Below, piece after piece: positions 1 to 8,555 of a DNA stretch of 64,000 nt (positions are counted from its first letter, which is position 1; each line of letters starts with the position of its first letter). Source of the DNA: Novosphingobium sp. Fuku2-ISO-50. Its GTDB lineage: Bacteria > Pseudomonadota > Alphaproteobacteria > Sphingomonadales > Sphingomonadaceae. The position numbers were made by a program, and so were the translations under genes. Location of the stretch: NCBI RefSeq assembly GCF_001519055.1, contig NZ_KQ954288.1:186001-250000 (forward strand), in the 5' to 3' direction. Below the pieces are notes generated by a model, which saw only the letters and a program-made list of their open reading frames with translations, was not told where the DNA came from and made no database searches.

Positions 1-1161
1 GCCGATCCCGCGCCGGATGCGCCGCTGATTCTGGTCTCGATCGACGGGTTTCGCGCCGATTATCTCGATCGCGGGGTCAGCCCGACCCTGTCCGCGCTTG
101 CCGCTGACGGCGTGCGGGCGCAGCGCATGATTCCCTCGTTTCCTTCGGTCACGTTTCCCAACCACACCACGCTGGTGACCGGGCTCACCCCCGATCACAA
201 CGGCATCGTCAACAATGCCTTTGCCGACCCTGCCATGCCGGGGATGTTTTCGATGGCCAGCAAGGAGGAACGCTGGTGGAGCGAAAGCACCCCGATCTGG
301 GTTACCGCCGAGCGCGCCGGGGTCCACGCCGGGGTGATGTTCTGGCCCGGCGTCAGCGTTGCGCATGACGGTGTGCGCGCCAGCCTGTGGCACGATTTCG
401 ACCACAAGATACCACCGGCAGAGCGGGTCGATACCGTGCTCGGCTGGCTTGACCTGCCGGCGGACCAGCGCCCGCGCCTCGCCTTGCTCTATTTCGAGGC
501 GGTGGACGGCGCGGGCCATGGCTTCGGCCCGGATTCGCCGGAAGTGAACCGGGCGATCGGCTCGATCGATCAGGCCATCGCCCGGCTGATCGCGGGACTG
601 AAAGCACGCGGAATTGCCGCCAACCTGATCATTGTCGCCGATCACGGGATGGCGCCGGTCGGGCCGGACAACCTTGTCCTGCTTGACGATACGATCGACC
701 TGGGTGCGGCCAGAGTGGTATTCGACGGCACCGTCGTCGGGATCGCCATTGCCAGGACCCCGGCAGGCGAAGCGGCGCGGCAAAAGCTGCTCGGGCCCCA
801 GCGGCACATGCATTGCTGGAACAAGGATCAGGTTCCCGCCGATCTGCATTACGGCAGCAACCCGCGCGTGCCCGATGTCGTCTGTTCGGTCGAAACCGGG
901 TGGCTGGTGATGACTCGCGAAGGATTTCAGCGCGGCCAGGCCTTTCACCCCGGCATCGAAAAGGGCGCGCACGGCTATGACATCCACGATCCGCTGATGG
1001 GCGCGCTGTTTATCGCCAACGGCCCGGCATTCCGGCACGGCGTGGTCACACCGCCCTTCCCCAATGTCGATGTCTATCCGCTGATGACCAAGGTTCTGGG
1101 CATTGCCCCGCTGCCCAATGACGGCAATCTGGCCGATGTCGCACCGATCCTGGCCCCCTGA
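1..1161 (+). CDS. Ectonucleotide pyrophosphatase/phosphodiesterase family protein (5' end outside window)
   Basis: Reading frame 1 is open from the first base, so the N-terminus, including any signal peptide, lies upstream; 386 residues are visible. The alkaline-phosphatase-fold metal and nucleophile set of the NPP family can be followed: Asp15 in SIDGFRADY, the nucleophile Thr51 in FPSVTFPNHTT, Asp169 and His173 in DGAGHGFGPDS, Asp214-His215 in ADHGM and His324 in GAHGYD. NPP enzymes hydrolyse phosphodiester or pyrophosphate bonds of nucleotides and related compounds, usually outside the cytoplasm; the substrate cannot be read from this sequence. It ends about 40 bases before a bidirectional-looking hairpin. 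A shorter internal GTG start at 112 is unlikely because it would drop Asp15. Confidence 0.88.
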   Translation, partial: ADPAPDAPLILVSIDGFRADYLDRGVSPTLSALAADGVRAQRMIPSFPSVTFPNHTTLVTGLTPDHNGIVNNAFADPAMPGMFSMASKEERWWSESTPIWVTAERAGVHAGVMFWPGVSVAHDGVRASLWHDFDHKIPPAERVDTVLGWLDLPADQRPRLALLYFEAVDGAGHGFGPDSPEVNRAIGSIDQAIARLIAGLKARGIAANLIIVADHGMAPVGPDNLVLLDDTIDLGAARVVFDGTVVGIAIARTPAGEAARQKLLGPQRHMHCWNKDQVPADLHYGSNPRVPDVVCSVETGWLVMTREGFQRGQAFHPGIEKGAHGYDIHDPLMGALFIANGPAFRHGVVTPPFPNVDVYPLMTKVLGIAPLPNDGNLADVAPILAP

Positions 1162-1204
1162 CAAGAACGCACCTTGACAGGAACGCGCCCTGAAATGCCG
1201 ACAA

Positions 1205-1241
1205 AGAAAAGGCCCGCAGTGCCATTGCGACACTGCGGGCC
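1205..1241 (-). terminator. Rho-independent terminator of the 52-aa gene
   Basis: An 11-bp perfect stem, GGCCCGCAGTG (1211-1221) with CACTGCGGGCC (1231-1241), has a 9-base loop. Read on the minus strand it is followed by TTTTCTTTGT. It sits between two convergent genes and probably also slows plus-strand transcripts, although the plus-strand tract is weaker. Confidence 0.75.
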
Positions 1242-1278
1242 CGCTTTCCTCCCCAGGAAAGTTCCGGTCTGAAGCCTC

Positions 1279-1437
1279 TTACCGGCCCAAGGCGCTGCCA
1301 AGGCGGTGATAGAGGTTCGAGAATTTCACCGAATCCGGCGTGTCCTCGATGTGCTTCAGGTAAAACAGTACGGCTTCGCGGATCAGCTTGAAGTCCTCCG
1401 TTGAGAGGACCGCGCGGGCACGTTGCGGTTCAGCCAT
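1279..1437 (-). CDS. Small conserved-looking protein of unknown function, 52 aa
   Basis: I do not recognise the family. The start at 1437 is chosen because GGAG lies 6 bases upstream of this ATG (mRNA sense GGAGACTGAGC-ATG); a longer in-frame start at 1521 would add 28 residues of unconvincing sequence. The product is soluble, rich in charged residues and predicted mostly helical (STEDFKLIREAVLFYLKHIE), with no transmembrane segment and no cysteine. It lies 120 bases downstream of isocitrate lyase on the same strand and ahead of a good terminator, so it may be co-transcribed with aceA or expressed alone. Confidence 0.7.
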   Translation of the reverse strand: MAEPQRARAVLSTEDFKLIREAVLFYLKHIEDTPDSVKFSNLYHRLGSALGR

Positions 1438-1557
1438 GCTCAGTCTCCATTGTAGAATCTTCGTGGCGGAATGCCGCGAATGGGTAATCAGATTGGTTTG
1501 CCGCCCCCCTGCACCCGCCATGCGCCGATGCAGGGCCAGATGCGGGGCCTGATCCGA

Positions 1558-3156
1558 TCAGGCTGCGGCGAACTGGTTCATCGTGTTGTGCGCGCCACCG
1601 GCCTTGAGCGCGGCGTCACCGGCGAAGTATTCCTTGTGATCGTCGCCAACGTCCGATCCGGCCATGTTCTGGTGACGGACGCAGGCCAGACCTTCGCGGA
1701 TTTCGCGACGCTGCACACCGGCGACATAAGCCAGCATGCCTTCTTCGCCGAAATAGCCCTTGGCCAGGTTGTCCGTGCTGAGCGCGGCCGTGTGATAGGT
1801 CGGCAGCGTGATCAGGTGGTGGAAAATCCCGGCTTCACGCGCGGCATCCCGCTGGAAGTTCTGGATACGATGGTCGGCTTCGATCGCGAGATCGGTGCCG
1901 TCGTAGTCCACGCTCATCAGGCGGGCCCGGTCAAAGGCCGACAGATCGCGACCTTCAGCGGCCCATGCGTCAAAGACTTGCTGACGGAAGTTGAGAGTCC
2001 AGTTGAAGCTTGGCGAATTGTTGTAGACCAGCTTGGCATGGGGCACGACTTCGCGGATACGGTTCACCATGTTGGCGATCTGGCCGATATGCGGCTTTTC
2101 GGTTTCGATCCACAGCAGGTCGGCGCCGTTCTGCAGGCTGTTGATGCAATCGAGCACGACGCGGTCCTCGCCCGTACCGGGGCGGAACTGGAACAGGTTC
2201 GACGGCAAACGCTTGGGACGCAACAGCTTGCCATTGCGGGCGATCAACACATCGCCGTTGCCCAGATTGGTCTGATCGACTTCTTCGCAATCGAGGAACG
2301 CGTTGTACTGGTCGCCGATGTCGCCGGGTTCGCGGGTATAGGCGATCTGCTTGGTAAGCCCGGCACCGAGCGAGTCGGTGCGCGCAACGATCACCCCGTC
2401 ATCAACGCCCAGTTCGAGGAAGGCGTAACGAACGGCGCGGATCTTGGCGAGGAAGTCCTCGTGCGGGACGGTGACTTTGCCGTCCTGGTGACCGCACTGC
2501 TTTTCGTCCGAAACCTGGTTTTCGATCTGGATGCAGCAAGCGCCCGCCTCGATGAACTTCTTGGCGAGGAGATAAGTCGCCTCGGCGTTGCCGAAACCGG
2601 CATCGATGTCGGCGACGATCGGAACGACGTGCGTTTCAAAGCCGTCGATCGCCTGCTGAATGCGCTGCGCTTCGACCGCGTTGCCGGATTCGCGCGCCTT
2701 GTCGAGATCGCGGAACATGCCGCCCAGTTCGCGGGCATCGGCCTGCTTGAGGAACGTATAGAGTTCTTCGATCAGCGCCGGGACGCTGGTCTTTTCGTGC
2801 ATCGACTGATCGGGCAGCGGACCGAATTCGCTGCGCAGCGCGGCGACCATCCAGCCCGACAGGTAGAGATAACGGCCCTTGGTGGTGCCGAAATGCTTCT
2901 TGATCGCGATCAGCTTCTGCTGACCGATGAAACCGTGCCAGCAACCCAGCGACTGCGTGTACTGCGACGTGTCGGCGTCATAGGCGGCCATGTCGGCGCG
3001 CATGATCTTGGCGGTATAGCGCGCAATGTCGAGCCCGGTGTGGAAGCGGTTCTGCAGCCGCATGCGAGCGGCCGATTCAGCTTCGATGCCGTCCCAGTTC
3101 CGGCCGTAGGTGGCGATTGCCGTACCCGCTTCGGCGATGGTCTGCTGATAAGTCAT
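1558..3156 (-). CDS. aceA: Isocitrate lyase
   Basis: 532 aa. Cleaves isocitrate to glyoxylate and succinate, the first committed step of the glyoxylate shunt needed for growth on acetate and fatty acids. The catalytic loop is EKQCGHQDGK with Cys221; the second-position Gln instead of Lys matches the long Pseudomonas-type isocitrate lyases (about 530 aa), which carry an insertion compared with the 430-aa E. coli enzyme. The Mg-binding Asp region (VADIDAGFGN) and the SPSFNW motif are present. The start at 3156 has AGGA upstream (AGGACACGCGCAC-ATG); the frame extends to 3261 but runs into the divergent promoter. The gene is divergent from an XRE-family regulator, the usual arrangement for local control by short-chain acyl-CoA status. 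Confidence 0.97.
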   Translation of the reverse strand: MTYQQTIAEAGTAIATYGRNWDGIEAESAARMRLQNRFHTGLDIARYTAKIMRADMAAYDADTSQYTQSLGCWHGFIGQQKLIAIKKHFGTTKGRYLYLSGWMVAALRSEFGPLPDQSMHEKTSVPALIEELYTFLKQADARELGGMFRDLDKARESGNAVEAQRIQQAIDGFETHVVPIVADIDAGFGNAEATYLLAKKFIEAGACCIQIENQVSDEKQCGHQDGKVTVPHEDFLAKIRAVRYAFLELGVDDGVIVARTDSLGAGLTKQIAYTREPGDIGDQYNAFLDCEEVDQTNLGNGDVLIARNGKLLRPKRLPSNLFQFRPGTGEDRVVLDCINSLQNGADLLWIETEKPHIGQIANMVNRIREVVPHAKLVYNNSPSFNWTLNFRQQVFDAWAAEGRDLSAFDRARLMSVDYDGTDLAIEADHRIQNFQRDAAREAGIFHHLITLPTYHTAALSTDNLAKGYFGEEGMLAYVAGVQRREIREGLACVRHQNMAGSDVGDDHKEYFAGDAALKAGGAHNTMNQFAAA

Positions 3157-3254
3157 GTGCGCGTGTCCTGCTTCAAGAATGTATCCGGAAGGGCCGGTTG
3201 GTGAAGCCGGGTTAGCGCCGCGCATGCCGCATGGGGAGAGCGCGCGAAGTCTTG

Positions 3255-3290
3255 TTGTCAAACTTTACAAAAAATGCTTGTACAGTTGTG
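3255..3290 (+). promoter_or_regulatory. Candidate promoter and operator in the aceA/regulator divergent region
   Basis: This AT-rich island stands out in a GC-rich sequence. TTGTCA (3255-3260) and TTGTAC (3278-3283) are 17 bases apart and would place a start about 20 bases before the GGAG (3302-3305) of the regulator gene. Overlapping it is AAACTTTACAAA (3260-3271), which resembles, from memory, the ACTTTGCAAA-type core bound by the actinobacterial acetate regulator RamB, a relative of the neighbouring protein. Whether the site serves one or both genes is inference. Confidence 0.4.
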
Positions 3291-3313
3291 CAGACCTTTA
3301 CGGAGACAAAGAC

Positions 3314-4726
3314 ATGGCCCAAGGGCCGCGCGATTCCGCCTCTCGCCCGCTGTTCCTCGGCCCGCGCATCAAGCGCCTGCGCCGCGAACTCGGCCTGACG
3401 CAACAGGCGATGGCCGAAGACCTCGGCATTTCGCCCAGCTATGTCGCGCTGATCGAGCGCAATCAGCGCCCCTTGACCGCCGACATCCTGCTGCGCCTCG
3501 CGCGCAGCTACAAGCTGGACATGGGCGAACTCGCCGCCGACGAGCGCGACGATTACGCGCAGCGACTGTCCGCCATGCTCAAGGATCCGATCTTTGCCGA
3601 CATCGACCTGACCACGCTCGAAATCGCCGATATTGCCACCAGCTTTCCCGGCGTTGCCGAAGCCATGCTGCGGCTGCACGGCGCCTATGCCCGCGAACAA
3701 CAGGCGCTTGCCGGCCTGCGCGAGGGCGCGGTCAGCGATCCCGCCGCCGACGCGGTGGGCGAGGCGCGGCGCTTCATGACGCGCACCCGCAACCATTTCC
3801 CCACGCTCGATGCGCGCGCCGAATCGCTGGCCGAAGACATCGCGCGGGCAGGAGGCCAGATCGAATGGCTGCGCCGCCTGGGAGTCCGGGTGCGGTTTCT
3901 GCCGGGCGATGTGATGATGGGGGCGCTGCGTCGCTATGACCGGCATGGCGAACAATTGCTGCTCGACGACACGTTGTCGGCCACCGCGCGCCAGTGGCAG
4001 ATCGCGCTGCACATTGCCTATACCGCGATGCGCGCCGAAATTGCCGCGCTCGTCCGCGGCGAAAGCTTCGCGGGCCAGACTGCCGCGCAACTCGTGCGCC
4101 GCGCGCTCGCCGCTTATGCCGCTTCGGCCATGATCATGCCCTACGACCGCTTTGCCCGCGCCGTCGAAGCGCGCGGCTATGACATCGAGGCTCTGTCCGG
4201 CCTGTTCGGCACGAGTTTTGAACAAGTCGCGCATCGGCTGACCACGCTTGGCCGCGCGGGACAGGAAGGCGTCCCGTTCTTCTTCATCCGCGTCGATGCG
4301 GCAGGCAACGTATCGAAGCGGCTCGACGGTGCGGGCTTTCCGTTTGCCGCGCATGGCGGCGGCTGCCCCTTGTGGAACCTGCATCAGGCGTTTCGCAAGC
4401 CGGGCGAAGTGCTCACGCAATGGCTCGACCTGCCCGACGGGCAACGCTTCTTTTCGATCGCGCGCACGGTAACCAGCGGCGGCGGCGCGCACGACCGTCC
4501 GACCGCATTGCGCGCGATCGCGCTGACCTGCACCGCAGAGCACGCCCCCAGGCTGGTCTATGCACGCGACACGGCCAATCCCCCTGTGCCAACGCCGATC
4601 GGCATGACCTGCCGCCTGTGCAATCGTGCCGAATGCACCGCGCGCGCCGAGCCGCCGCTGGGCCGCGACATCCTGCCCGACGATTACCGCCGGATCGCAG
4701 CGCCCTTTGCCTTTGCCGAAAGTTGA
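3314..4726 (+). CDS. XRE-family regulator of the short-chain fatty acyl / RamB type
   Basis: 470 aa. The architecture is an N-terminal helix-turn-helix (residues about 15-70, LRRELGLTQQAMAEDLGIS then SYVALIERNQR), a central IrrE-like DUF955 region, and a C-terminal DUF2083 region ending with the cysteine motif GMTCRLCNRAEC. This is the domain order of the RamB/short-chain fatty acyl regulator family that controls glyoxylate-shunt and propionate genes. The start at 3314 is selected for GGAG at 3302-3305 and the position of the HTH; the frame continues upstream to 3155 inside the promoter. Divergence from aceA makes aceA the obvious target, although activation versus repression cannot be read from sequence. 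Confidence 0.87.
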   Translation: MAQGPRDSASRPLFLGPRIKRLRRELGLTQQAMAEDLGISPSYVALIERNQRPLTADILLRLARSYKLDMGELAADERDDYAQRLSAMLKDPIFADIDLTTLEIADIATSFPGVAEAMLRLHGAYAREQQALAGLREGAVSDPAADAVGEARRFMTRTRNHFPTLDARAESLAEDIARAGGQIEWLRRLGVRVRFLPGDVMMGALRRYDRHGEQLLLDDTLSATARQWQIALHIAYTAMRAEIAALVRGESFAGQTAAQLVRRALAAYAASAMIMPYDRFARAVEARGYDIEALSGLFGTSFEQVAHRLTTLGRAGQEGVPFFFIRVDAAGNVSKRLDGAGFPFAAHGGGCPLWNLHQAFRKPGEVLTQWLDLPDGQRFFSIARTVTSGGGAHDRPTALRAIALTCTAEHAPRLVYARDTANPPVPTPIGMTCRLCNRAECTARAEPPLGRDILPDDYRRIAAPFAFAES

Positions 4727-4815
4727 CCCGCCCGGCGATTTGGTTGCGACCGCGCGGCAGGAGCGCTATCCGCGCGCTTTCCCATCCCGATTCCCCCCCT
4801 GAAAGCCCTGTTCCC

Positions 4816-5340
4816 TTGCCCACGACCACCTCCTCCACCATCATCCCGCTCGCCGATGTCGACCCCGCTCTGGTCGAAGCCCTGCTCGACACCGCGTTCG
4901 AGCCGGCGCGCCACCAGCGCACGGCCTACAAAGTGCGCGAAGGGTCGGACTGGCTGCCGGGCCTGTCATTTGCCGCGCTCGATGAAAACGAGATGCTGGC
5001 GGGCACGATCCAGTGCTGGCCGGTGGCGTTAACCGATGCGACGGGGCGCCGCCACCCGATGATCATGGTCGGCCCGGTCGCGGTCATGCCCACGCTCCAG
5101 GGCAAAGGCTATGGCCAGGCGCTCGTCACCGCCGCGCTGACGGCGATCGACCCGCGCGCGCCCTTGCCCCAGGTGATGATCGGCGATCCGGAATACTACG
5201 GACGCTTTTTCGGCTTTTCCAACGCCCATACCGGCGGATGGCGGTTGCCCGGCCCGTTCGAGCAGCGCCGCCTGCTGTGTCGCACGGCCAATCCGACCGT
5301 TCTGCCCACTGAGGGCATGCTGGGCCCTTGGCGCGGCTGA
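4816..5340 (+). CDS. GNAT-family N-acetyltransferase
   Basis: 174 aa, starting at a TTG with no convincing ribosome-binding site. The acetyl-CoA-binding motif A is clear: VGPVAVMPTLQGKGYGQAL (Q-G-K-G-Y-G), and the C-terminal YGRFFGFSNA element is the one seen in the YhbS/COG3153 group of small acetyltransferases. Substrate is unknown. It follows the regulator by about 90 bases and is 16 bases ahead of the DUF1285 gene, so it may head the operon running to the CCA-adding enzyme. An upstream start is possible, but the extra residues look like read-through of a non-coding leader. Confidence 0.8.
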   Translation: MPTTTSSTIIPLADVDPALVEALLDTAFEPARHQRTAYKVREGSDWLPGLSFAALDENEMLAGTIQCWPVALTDATGRRHPMIMVGPVAVMPTLQGKGYGQALVTAALTAIDPRAPLPQVMIGDPEYYGRFFGFSNAHTGGWRLPGPFEQRRLLCRTANPTVLPTEGMLGPWRG

Positions 5341-5356
5341 TCCGATCTGGCAGGGC

Positions 5357-5935
5357 ATGGGCGTGCCTTATGTTCCCGCCCCCGATCTTGCCGCATTGAC
5401 TCTGGCCGAATTGGCCGAAGCTGCCGCCGCGCGCCGATTGCCGCCGGTCGAGCAATGGACGCCGACGCAGACCGGCGACAGCCTGATGCGCATTGCCGCC
5501 GACGGAACGTGGTTTCACGATGGTGGGCCGATCACCCGCCCCGCGATGGTGCGGGCCTTTTCCGCGCTGCTGATGCGCGAGGATGACGGGCGCCATTATC
5601 TGCTGACCCCGATCGAAAAGCTGTCGATCGCTGTCGATGACGCGGCTTTCCTGGCCACCGACATGCAGGTCCGCCATGACGGCGCAGGCCGCGCGGTGTT
5701 GGCATTCCGGCTCAATACCGACGAGGTGCTGCTCGCCGGGCCCGACCATCGCTTGCGCACCGCCGGCACCGCCGAGGTGCCCGCGTTCTATCTCGGCGTG
5801 CGCCATGGCACCGAGGCGCGGCTCAATCGCAGCACTTATGCGCAACTGATCGACCAAGCACTCACCGTCTCGCCGATCGAGGCTCTCGCGGTCGAAAGCG
5901 CGGGCTTGCGCTTTGCCCTGGCGCCCTGTGCATGA
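5357..5935 (+). CDS. DUF1285 family protein
   Basis: 192 aa, close to the usual length. The family hallmark is visible in PVEQWTPTQTGDSLMRIA followed by DGTWFHDGGPITRPAMVRAF; members are small beta-rich cytoplasmic proteins of unproven function, and no catalytic motif is evident. The stop overlaps the start of the NUDIX gene by four bases (ATGA), which implies translational coupling in the order DUF1285, NUDIX, CCA-adding enzyme. The function of this trio as a unit is unknown. Confidence 0.85.
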   Translation: MGVPYVPAPDLAALTLAELAEAAAARRLPPVEQWTPTQTGDSLMRIAADGTWFHDGGPITRPAMVRAFSALLMREDDGRHYLLTPIEKLSIAVDDAAFLATDMQVRHDGAGRAVLAFRLNTDEVLLAGPDHRLRTAGTAEVPAFYLGVRHGTEARLNRSTYAQLIDQALTVSPIEALAVESAGLRFALAPCA

Positions 5936-6549
5936 CCGACGCGCTTTACGATCGCCTGTCGCGCCTGCTCGCCAAAGGCCACGAGCAGGACGCCAATCCG
6001 CCCTGGCGCGACTGGCGCCCGCCCACAGGCGTAACGCTGCGCCCGGCGGCAGTGCTGATCGCGGTAACCGACCGCCCCGGCCATCCCGACGGGCCCGGCG
6101 TGCTGATGATCCAGCGCCCGACGACAATGCGCGCGCATCCCGGCCAGGCCGCCTTTCCCGGCGGCAAGATCGACGCGGATGAAACCCCGATCGAAGCCGC
6201 ACTGCGCGAGGCGCAGGAAGAACTGGGTATCGACCCGGCGCTCGTCCGCGTGGTCGGCGAAACCGACCGCTTCCGCACCGGCACCGGCTATGACGTCACC
6301 CCGGTCGTCGCCGTCGTGCCGGGCACGATCGCCATCACGCCCAATCCGGGCGAAGTCGCGCAATGGTTCGAGCCGCCGTTCGGCTATGTCCTCGATCCCG
6401 CCCATCAACAGCGCCGCACCGCAGAATTCAATGGCCTGCGCGGCAACTATGTCGAAATCCTGTGGCAGGGACACCGCATCTGGGGCGTGACGGGCGGCAT
6501 CATCGCCAATCTGGCGCACCGCATCGCCTGGCATGGTGACGACCAGTGA
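5932..6549 (+). CDS. NUDIX hydrolase, probable CoA pyrophosphatase (NudL type)
   Basis: 205 aa. The NUDIX box is complete, from GGKIDADET through REAQEELGI, with the glutamates that bind Mg. Upstream of it, LMIQRPTTMRAHPGQAAFPGG is the extended signature of NudL/UPF0035 proteins that cleave CoA and its derivatives to 4'-phosphopantetheine and 3',5'-ADP. Coupled to the DUF1285 gene by an ATGA overlap and to the CCA-adding enzyme by a GTGA overlap. Substrate assignment rests on family motif only. Confidence 0.88.
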   Translation: MTDALYDRLSRLLAKGHEQDANPPWRDWRPPTGVTLRPAAVLIAVTDRPGHPDGPGVLMIQRPTTMRAHPGQAAFPGGKIDADETPIEAALREAQEELGIDPALVRVVGETDRFRTGTGYDVTPVVAVVPGTIAITPNPGEVAQWFEPPFGYVLDPAHQQRRTAEFNGLRGNYVEILWQGHRIWGVTGGIIANLAHRIAWHGDDQ

Positions 6550-7721
6550 CAGACACTCTGCCCGCCGCCGCGTGGACGCAGCGCGAAGATCTGGCCGCGC
6601 TGGTCGCCGCGCTCGATCCCGCGCATGTGGGCAATTGCCGCTGGGTCGGCGGCGCGGTGCGCGACACGCTGCTTGGCCTTGCGGTCAAGGACATCGACAT
6701 GGCCACCAGCCTCTTGCCCGATGAGGTCGTGGCGCGGCTGGACGCGGCGGGCATTCGTGCCCTGCCGACGGGTATCGCGCATGGCACGATTACCGCCGTG
6801 CTGCCCGGCGGCCCGGCCGAAGTGACCACGCTGCGCCGTGATGTCACGACCGACGGGCGCCATGCCACGGTCGCCTTTTCGTCCGATTGGCAAGAAGATG
6901 CCAGTCGGCGCGATTTCACGATCAACGCGCTCTATGCCGACCCGCGCACGCTGGCCCTGACGGATTTTTTCGGCGGACGCGCCGACCTTGCCGCGCGCCG
7001 GGTCCGCTTTATCGGCGATCCCGAAGCGCGCATCCGCGAGGATTATCTGCGCATCCTGCGCTATTTCCGATTTCAGGCGCGCTATGGCGCCATGCCTGCC
7101 GACGCGGCGGCAGAGCAGGCCTGCGCCGCGCTCGCTCCGGGGCTCAAAGGCCTGTCACGCGAACGCGTGGGGTGGGAACTGATGCGCCTGCTCGCGCATC
7201 CCGACCCCGCGCCGACGGTATCGCGCATGGCCGAGCTGGGCGTGCTGGCAATGGTCCTGCCCGAAGCCGACCCGGCCGCCCTGCCCGCGCTGATCACTGC
7301 CGAAACCCGCGAGCATGTGGCCGCCGATCCCTTGCGCCGCCTTGCCGCGCTGCTTCCCGCCGATCCATCGCTTGCCGAATCCGTTGCCGCGCGGCTGCGG
7401 CTGTCGGGCGCACAGAAAAAGCGCCTTGCCTGTGCCGTCGTGCGCGAAACCGGCGATCCGCGCGCGCTCGCCTATCGCCTCGGGCTGATCGAAGCGAGCG
7501 ACCGCCTGTTGATCGCGGGCGAAAGCCTCGCCCCGCTGGCCGGGTGGACCCCGCCGCAATTTCCGCTGAAAGGCGGCGCGATCGTCGCACGCGGGGTCAG
7601 CGCGGGCCCCGCGGTCGCGCGCACTTTGCGCAAGGTCGAAGACCAGTGGATCGCCGAGGGCTTTCCCGACGATGCGCGGATCGCGCAATTGCTCGACACG
7701 GCGCTCAGTTTGCCCGGATAA
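6546..7721 (+). CDS. CCA tRNA nucleotidyltransferase
   Basis: 391 aa with a GTG start overlapping the previous stop. Class II polymerase-beta-type nucleotidyltransferase: WVGGAVRDTLLGLAVKDIDM holds the GG...RD and the catalytic Asp pair (DID), and SRRDFTINALYAD is the second conserved block. The remaining region is the helical neck/body/tail that positions the tRNA acceptor end. It adds or repairs the 3' CCA of tRNAs; whether this copy adds CC, A or all three cannot be told from sequence. Its last 17 bases overlap the convergent protease gene. Confidence 0.93.
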   Translation: MTDTLPAAAWTQREDLAALVAALDPAHVGNCRWVGGAVRDTLLGLAVKDIDMATSLLPDEVVARLDAAGIRALPTGIAHGTITAVLPGGPAEVTTLRRDVTTDGRHATVAFSSDWQEDASRRDFTINALYADPRTLALTDFFGGRADLAARRVRFIGDPEARIREDYLRILRYFRFQARYGAMPADAAAEQACAALAPGLKGLSRERVGWELMRLLAHPDPAPTVSRMAELGVLAMVLPEADPAALPALITAETREHVAADPLRRLAALLPADPSLAESVAARLRLSGAQKKRLACAVVRETGDPRALAYRLGLIEASDRLLIAGESLAPLAGWTPPQFPLKGGAIVARGVSAGPAVARTLRKVEDQWIAEGFPDDARIAQLLDTALSLPG

Positions 7722-8541
7722 GCTGCGGCACGACGGCCATGATCGTGTCGACCGGGACGGCAAAGCCGATGCCCGCCGACGCGCCCGAGGGGCTGTAGAT
7801 CGCGGTGTTCATGCCGATCAGGCGTCCGCTGGAATCGAGCAGCGGACCGCCCGAATTGCCCGGATTGATCGCCGCGTCGGTCTGGATCAGGTGCTGCACC
7901 CCGACCCCGCCGGTGTCATTGTGCAACGTCCGGTCGAGCGCCGAAACGATCCCCGTGGTCAGCGTCCAGTCGAGCCCGAACGGATTGCCGATGGCAAACA
8001 CCTTTTGCCCGACCTTGAGATCGCCGCTGGTGCCGATCGGAATCGGCGGCGGGCGGTGAAACGCCACGCCGATCTTGAGCACCGCAATATCATGTTCGGG
8101 ACTGACGCCGACGAGCGCGGCGCGAAACTTGCGCCCGTCGGCAAGGCGAATGGTCGCCTCCGACGCGCCCTGAATGACATGATAATTGGTCAGGACATGC
8201 CCCGCATCGTCCCAGATGATCCCCGAACCCGTTCCGCGCGGGACCGAAAACACATTCTGCGACCAGACATCTTCGACCAGTTGCGAGGTGGAAATCGACA
8301 CCACCGAGCCGCGCGCATTTTCGAACAGGCGGATCGTGGCCTTTTCATCCCCTGCCAGATCGCCGCGCGGAGTGACCGTGCGCGGGGTGCCTCGATCGGG
8401 TGACAGCCAGGCATCGATGCGCGGCAAGGCCTGCCACAGCACCATCAACGCGGCGATACACAGCGTGACCAGAAGTATTCGGCCGGGCCCGGAGGGGCGC
8501 CGGGGCGTCTTGAACGGCGGAGGCGAGAACGGGTCGGCCAT
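7705..8541 (-). CDS. HtrA/DegS-type trypsin-like serine protease without PDZ domain
   Basis: 278 aa. A single N-terminal membrane anchor (about residues 21-41, RILLVTLCIAALMVLWQALP) is followed by a periplasmic S1C protease domain. The triad is readable: His in LTNYHVIQ, Asp in EHDIAVLKI and Ser in INPGNSGGPLL. The chain stops right after the protease domain, so the regulatory PDZ domain of DegP/DegS is absent. Likely an envelope-quality or regulated-proteolysis enzyme; the activating signal is unknown. It is convergent with and overlaps the CCA-adding enzyme by 17 bases and is followed upstream by the J-domain gene on the same strand. Confidence 0.9.
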   Translation of the reverse strand: MADPFSPPPFKTPRRPSGPGRILLVTLCIAALMVLWQALPRIDAWLSPDRGTPRTVTPRGDLAGDEKATIRLFENARGSVVSISTSQLVEDVWSQNVFSVPRGTGSGIIWDDAGHVLTNYHVIQGASEATIRLADGRKFRAALVGVSPEHDIAVLKIGVAFHRPPPIPIGTSGDLKVGQKVFAIGNPFGLDWTLTTGIVSALDRTLHNDTGGVGVQHLIQTDAAINPGNSGGPLLDSSGRLIGMNTAIYSPSGASAGIGFAVPVDTIMAVVPQLIRAN

Positions 8542-8555
8542 TTCAGATCAGGCTT

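Noticed and set aside
1471..3204. Long open frame on the plus strand opposite isocitrate lyase
   Set aside because: It is the complementary shadow of aceA; GC-rich codon bias keeps the opposite strand open. No family motif or ribosome-binding site.
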